From: Balneolia bacterium
Lineage (GTDB): Bacteria > Bacteroidota > Rhodothermia > Balneolales > Cyclonatronaceae
Length of the DNA: 7,493 nt
Assembly (NCBI GenBank): GCA_003566395.1
Contig: PXDL01000200.1
Location: forward strand, 1 to 7,493
Direction: 5' to 3'
The stretch's first letter is position 1. Each line of letters starts with the position of its first letter. A program made the translations under genes and the position numbers. Shown piece by piece: positions 6,059 through 7,493 of the stretch. The notes below the pieces were generated by a model. It ran no database searches. It was not told the DNA's origin and saw only the letters and a list, made by a program, of their open reading frames with translations.

Positions 6059-6748
6059 ATGAAGCGCTATTCCCTGCTTTTCTTCCCCATGCTTCTACTG
6101 CTGTTTTTCGATATTGGGCTACTGAAGGCCCAGTCTGTATATGAATGGAAAATCGGCGTTTCAGTTGACCGTACAAGCCTTGATTTAGACCGCAGCCTGA
6201 CCGGCCTTAATACATTTCTGACCCCGGAAACCGGGTTCTCGGTATCAATACAGCCGGTATTCAGGGTTAACGAAGACTTTTCCCTCATAACCGGGCTGGA
6301 CTACAGCTACTTTAACTACAGCATGCCTTCACTGCAGGCAGGAGCGCAGTTGGTCGAGGAAGCGGGCAACCCCCACGTTTCTTATCTAAGCCTGCCGATT
6401 CTGGTTAATATGCATTTTCTCAAAAACCTGAGAGAACTCAACTTTACCGTCGGTTTCCGCATATCCAGACGCATTGCATATACAGACGGCATTGCCCGTA
6501 TTCGTACCGAAAATGTCAATACAGAAGTCACCCACTTTTTTTCGAAATTTTCGCAAGATTTCATCCTCGGCTACACCATTGGCATAGGCTATCGGCTGCC
6601 GGGAAAACCTGTAGGCATAGACCTGTTATACAACCAGGACCTCACGCCCTTTTACAACTTCCGGGACCTCGCTCCCGGCACGTTCATAGGATTTCAGTTA
6701 AACACCTGGAGAAGAAGTATAGGCTTAAGGCTGAATTATCATTTTTGA
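6059..6748 (+). CDS. Small outer-membrane beta-barrel protein (PorT/OMP_b-brl-like)
   Basis: The protein has 229 residues. A Sec signal peptide (MKRYSLLFFPMLLLLFFDIGLLKA, cleavage likely before Gln25) is followed by alternating amphipathic strands and turns over the whole length. Examples are WKIGVSVDRTSLD, GFSVSIQPVFRV, FSLITGLDYSYFNYS, VSYLSLPILVNM, LNFTVGFRISRRI, DFILGYTIGIGYRL, VGIDLLYNQDL and IGLRLNYHF. It ends on Phe, the usual BAM-recognised terminus. The pattern matches the porin-family outer membrane beta-barrel domain (PF13568-like) common in Bacteroidota, about 8-10 strands by eye. The substrate is unknown. ATG 6059 has no Shine-Dalgarno but begins the signal peptide directly. It lies 89 bp after the lipoprotein gene with its own promoter between them. 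The two could act together at the outer membrane (inference). Confidence 0.82.
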   Translation: MKRYSLLFFPMLLLLFFDIGLLKAQSVYEWKIGVSVDRTSLDLDRSLTGLNTFLTPETGFSVSIQPVFRVNEDFSLITGLDYSYFNYSMPSLQAGAQLVEEAGNPHVSYLSLPILVNMHFLKNLRELNFTVGFRISRRIAYTDGIARIRTENVNTEVTHFFSKFSQDFILGYTIGIGYRLPGKPVGIDLLYNQDLTPFYNFRDLAPGTFIGFQLNTWRRSIGLRLNYHF

Positions 6749-7038
6749 GGTGGGCTTGGCCGACTGTGGTGGGGAGATTTAAAGAATTCTTCAGCTGTTT
6801 GGGTGCTGAGCACCGTTCAGGTCGGCACCGTTGCCTGCCGGTGGCTGGCGGGGCTTTGCATTTAGATTCAGAACTCCTGTCCTGCAAACCACAAAACAGT
6901 TACTTATAAGGATTGCATCGTAAAACAGGAAGTCACATTTTTGCAGGAAAGCCCCTTCTATACAAATGCAACTTCCAATCTTCCCTTCCTCGACCAGGTT
7001 GATCAATGCAAACGTCGTTTTTTTAGAAAGTAGATCTT
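6749..7038. other. Intergenic region with GC-rich hairpins
   Basis: No gene is supported here. Shortly after the barrel gene come a palindrome, AAGAATTCTT (6782-6791), and a hairpin, GGTGC-TGA-GCACC (6802-6814). A second weaker stem follows, CACCG against CGGTG (about 6826-6843). None has a following U-run, so no clear intrinsic terminator is visible. The hairpins could still protect the mRNA 3' end. A T7 run (7016-7022) lies just before the HTH remnant. Confidence 0.4.
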
Positions 7039-7312
7039 GTGTATTACCTGCACAACGGTTCAGCGATCTATTGCCATCAAAAGAATGACCCGGTTACCTA
7101 CCGGTACATCACGGCCAACATGGTGGTTAGAAACTTGAGTTCACCCAATGAGCCGGCCACCGCATTAGGGGTCAACTCCCGCAACATTCAGCGCTATGCC
7201 AAGAGCTTACCCGAGAAAGGGGGCTGGCTGGTTCTTTCAGCTGGAACAGAAACGCATTGATGAGCAAAAGCTCACCCCGGAGAAGATGACCAGGACACAA
7301 ATCAGACCCTAA
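7039..7312 (+). pseudogene. HTH-domain remnant, probably the N-terminus of a transposase
   Basis: From GTG 7039 the frame reads YYLHNGSAIYCHQKNDPVTY, then YRYITANMVVRNL and a helix-turn-helix-like ATALGVNSRNIQRYAKSLPEKG (the last starting near 7159). After the G5 run at 7219-7223 the sensible reading moves to the +1 frame: WFFQLEQKRIDEQKLTPEKMTR, then TQIRP and TAA at 7310-7312. With four G the join reads EKGAGWFFQLEQKR. From memory, proteins with this YRY.LANLVV...ALGV..RNIERYAK...EKG pattern are N-terminal parts of long transposase-like proteins in Bacteroidota and relatives. No catalytic domain follows. It is a broken, truncated relic; the exact IS family is not known. Confidence 0.55.
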
Positions 7313-7458
7313 TCTACCAAATCGAGACACAAAGATTTACGCCAAAAAAGTTGCTATTAAGCCAATATTAAGCATAAACTTAAGGTTTTTTCTGAAAAAA
7401 AATGCATCTTACAGGAAGTCCGGTTTTCATATTCAACACCCTTCAAACTGCCTTCGCC
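7313..7458. other. Short AT-rich intergenic spacer
   Basis: No gene or RNA is recognisable between the HTH relic and the ATG at 7459. An A8 run lies near 7396-7403. The relic's missing 3' part is not found here, so the truncation point is near 7312. Confidence 0.35.
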
Positions 7459-7493
7459 ATGAAAATCATCATCGACCGAATAGCCCAAAACGA
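7459..7493 (+). CDS. Possible start of a gene running off the right edge
   Basis: ATG at 7459 opens MKIIIDRIAQN and continues to the last base. The start MK-hydrophobic-DRI recalls small DUF3006-like proteins, but eleven residues cannot support a family call. No Shine-Dalgarno is evident upstream (cttcaaactgccttcgcc). It may equally be a chance ATG. Confidence 0.25.
   Translation, partial: MKIIIDRIAQN

Noticed and set aside
6684..7006. Minus-strand reading frames after the barrel gene
   Set aside because: They have low-complexity, unrecognisable sequence without ribosome sites; one overlaps the end of the barrel gene.
2375..7312. Defence or toxin-antitoxin system
   Set aside because: None of the genes shows nuclease, NTPase, toxin or antitoxin motifs; the intact ones are envelope proteins.
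1..7493. CRISPR array, tRNA or rRNA genes
   Set aside because: No regularly spaced direct repeats, cloverleaf patterns or conserved rRNA segments were seen on either strand.

Overview
The window looks like an accessory, IS-rich stretch of a chromosome from the Balneolota/Rhodothermota (Bacteroidota-like) group. The main clue is a C-terminal type IX secretion (T9SS type A) sorting domain of the YPNPFNPTT...VYNLLGQ...SSGLYF kind at about 4470-4730, which is typical of Balneolales and relatives. Moderate GC, weak Shine-Dalgarno sites and many envelope proteins fit. The phylum call is an inference from protein style, not from a marker gene.

Layout: (a) 1-~791, the 5' two thirds of an IS982-family transposase on the minus strand, frameshifted and running off the left edge. 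(b) 795-1991, a complete IS630-family element with recognisable terminal inverted repeats and flanking TA dinucleotides; its transposase (minus strand) is split by a one-base frameshift. (c) 1994-2374, an intergenic region with a small GC-rich patch. (d) 2375-4733, one long gene for a secreted subtilase-fold (S8-like) protein with an Fn3-like region and a T9SS sorting domain. It is broken twice: an 8-C run puts the signal-peptide start out of frame, and an in-frame TGA at 3912-3914 separates the body from the Fn3/sorting part. Its subtilase domain keeps the scaffold but appears to have lost all three catalytic residues and the oxyanion Asn. (e) A hairpin terminator at 4756-4796. (f) ~4888-5970, a lipoprotein with a TolB/PD40-type beta-propeller. 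(g) 6059-6748, a small outer-membrane beta-barrel with its own sigma70-like promoter. (h) 7039-7312, a frameshifted and truncated HTH fragment, probably the N-terminus of a transposase. (i) The first codons of a possible gene at the right edge.

The three plus-strand genes in the middle are all envelope or surface proteins but seem to be separate transcription units: a terminator follows the first and a promoter precedes the third. Transposase genes or remnants lie on both sides. The most notable points are the catalytically dead subtilase, the poly-C tract exactly where a phase-variable switch would sit, and the fact that all four frameshifts in the window lie at or next to mononucleotide runs. 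The last point must be separated from sequencing error before the first two are taken as biology.
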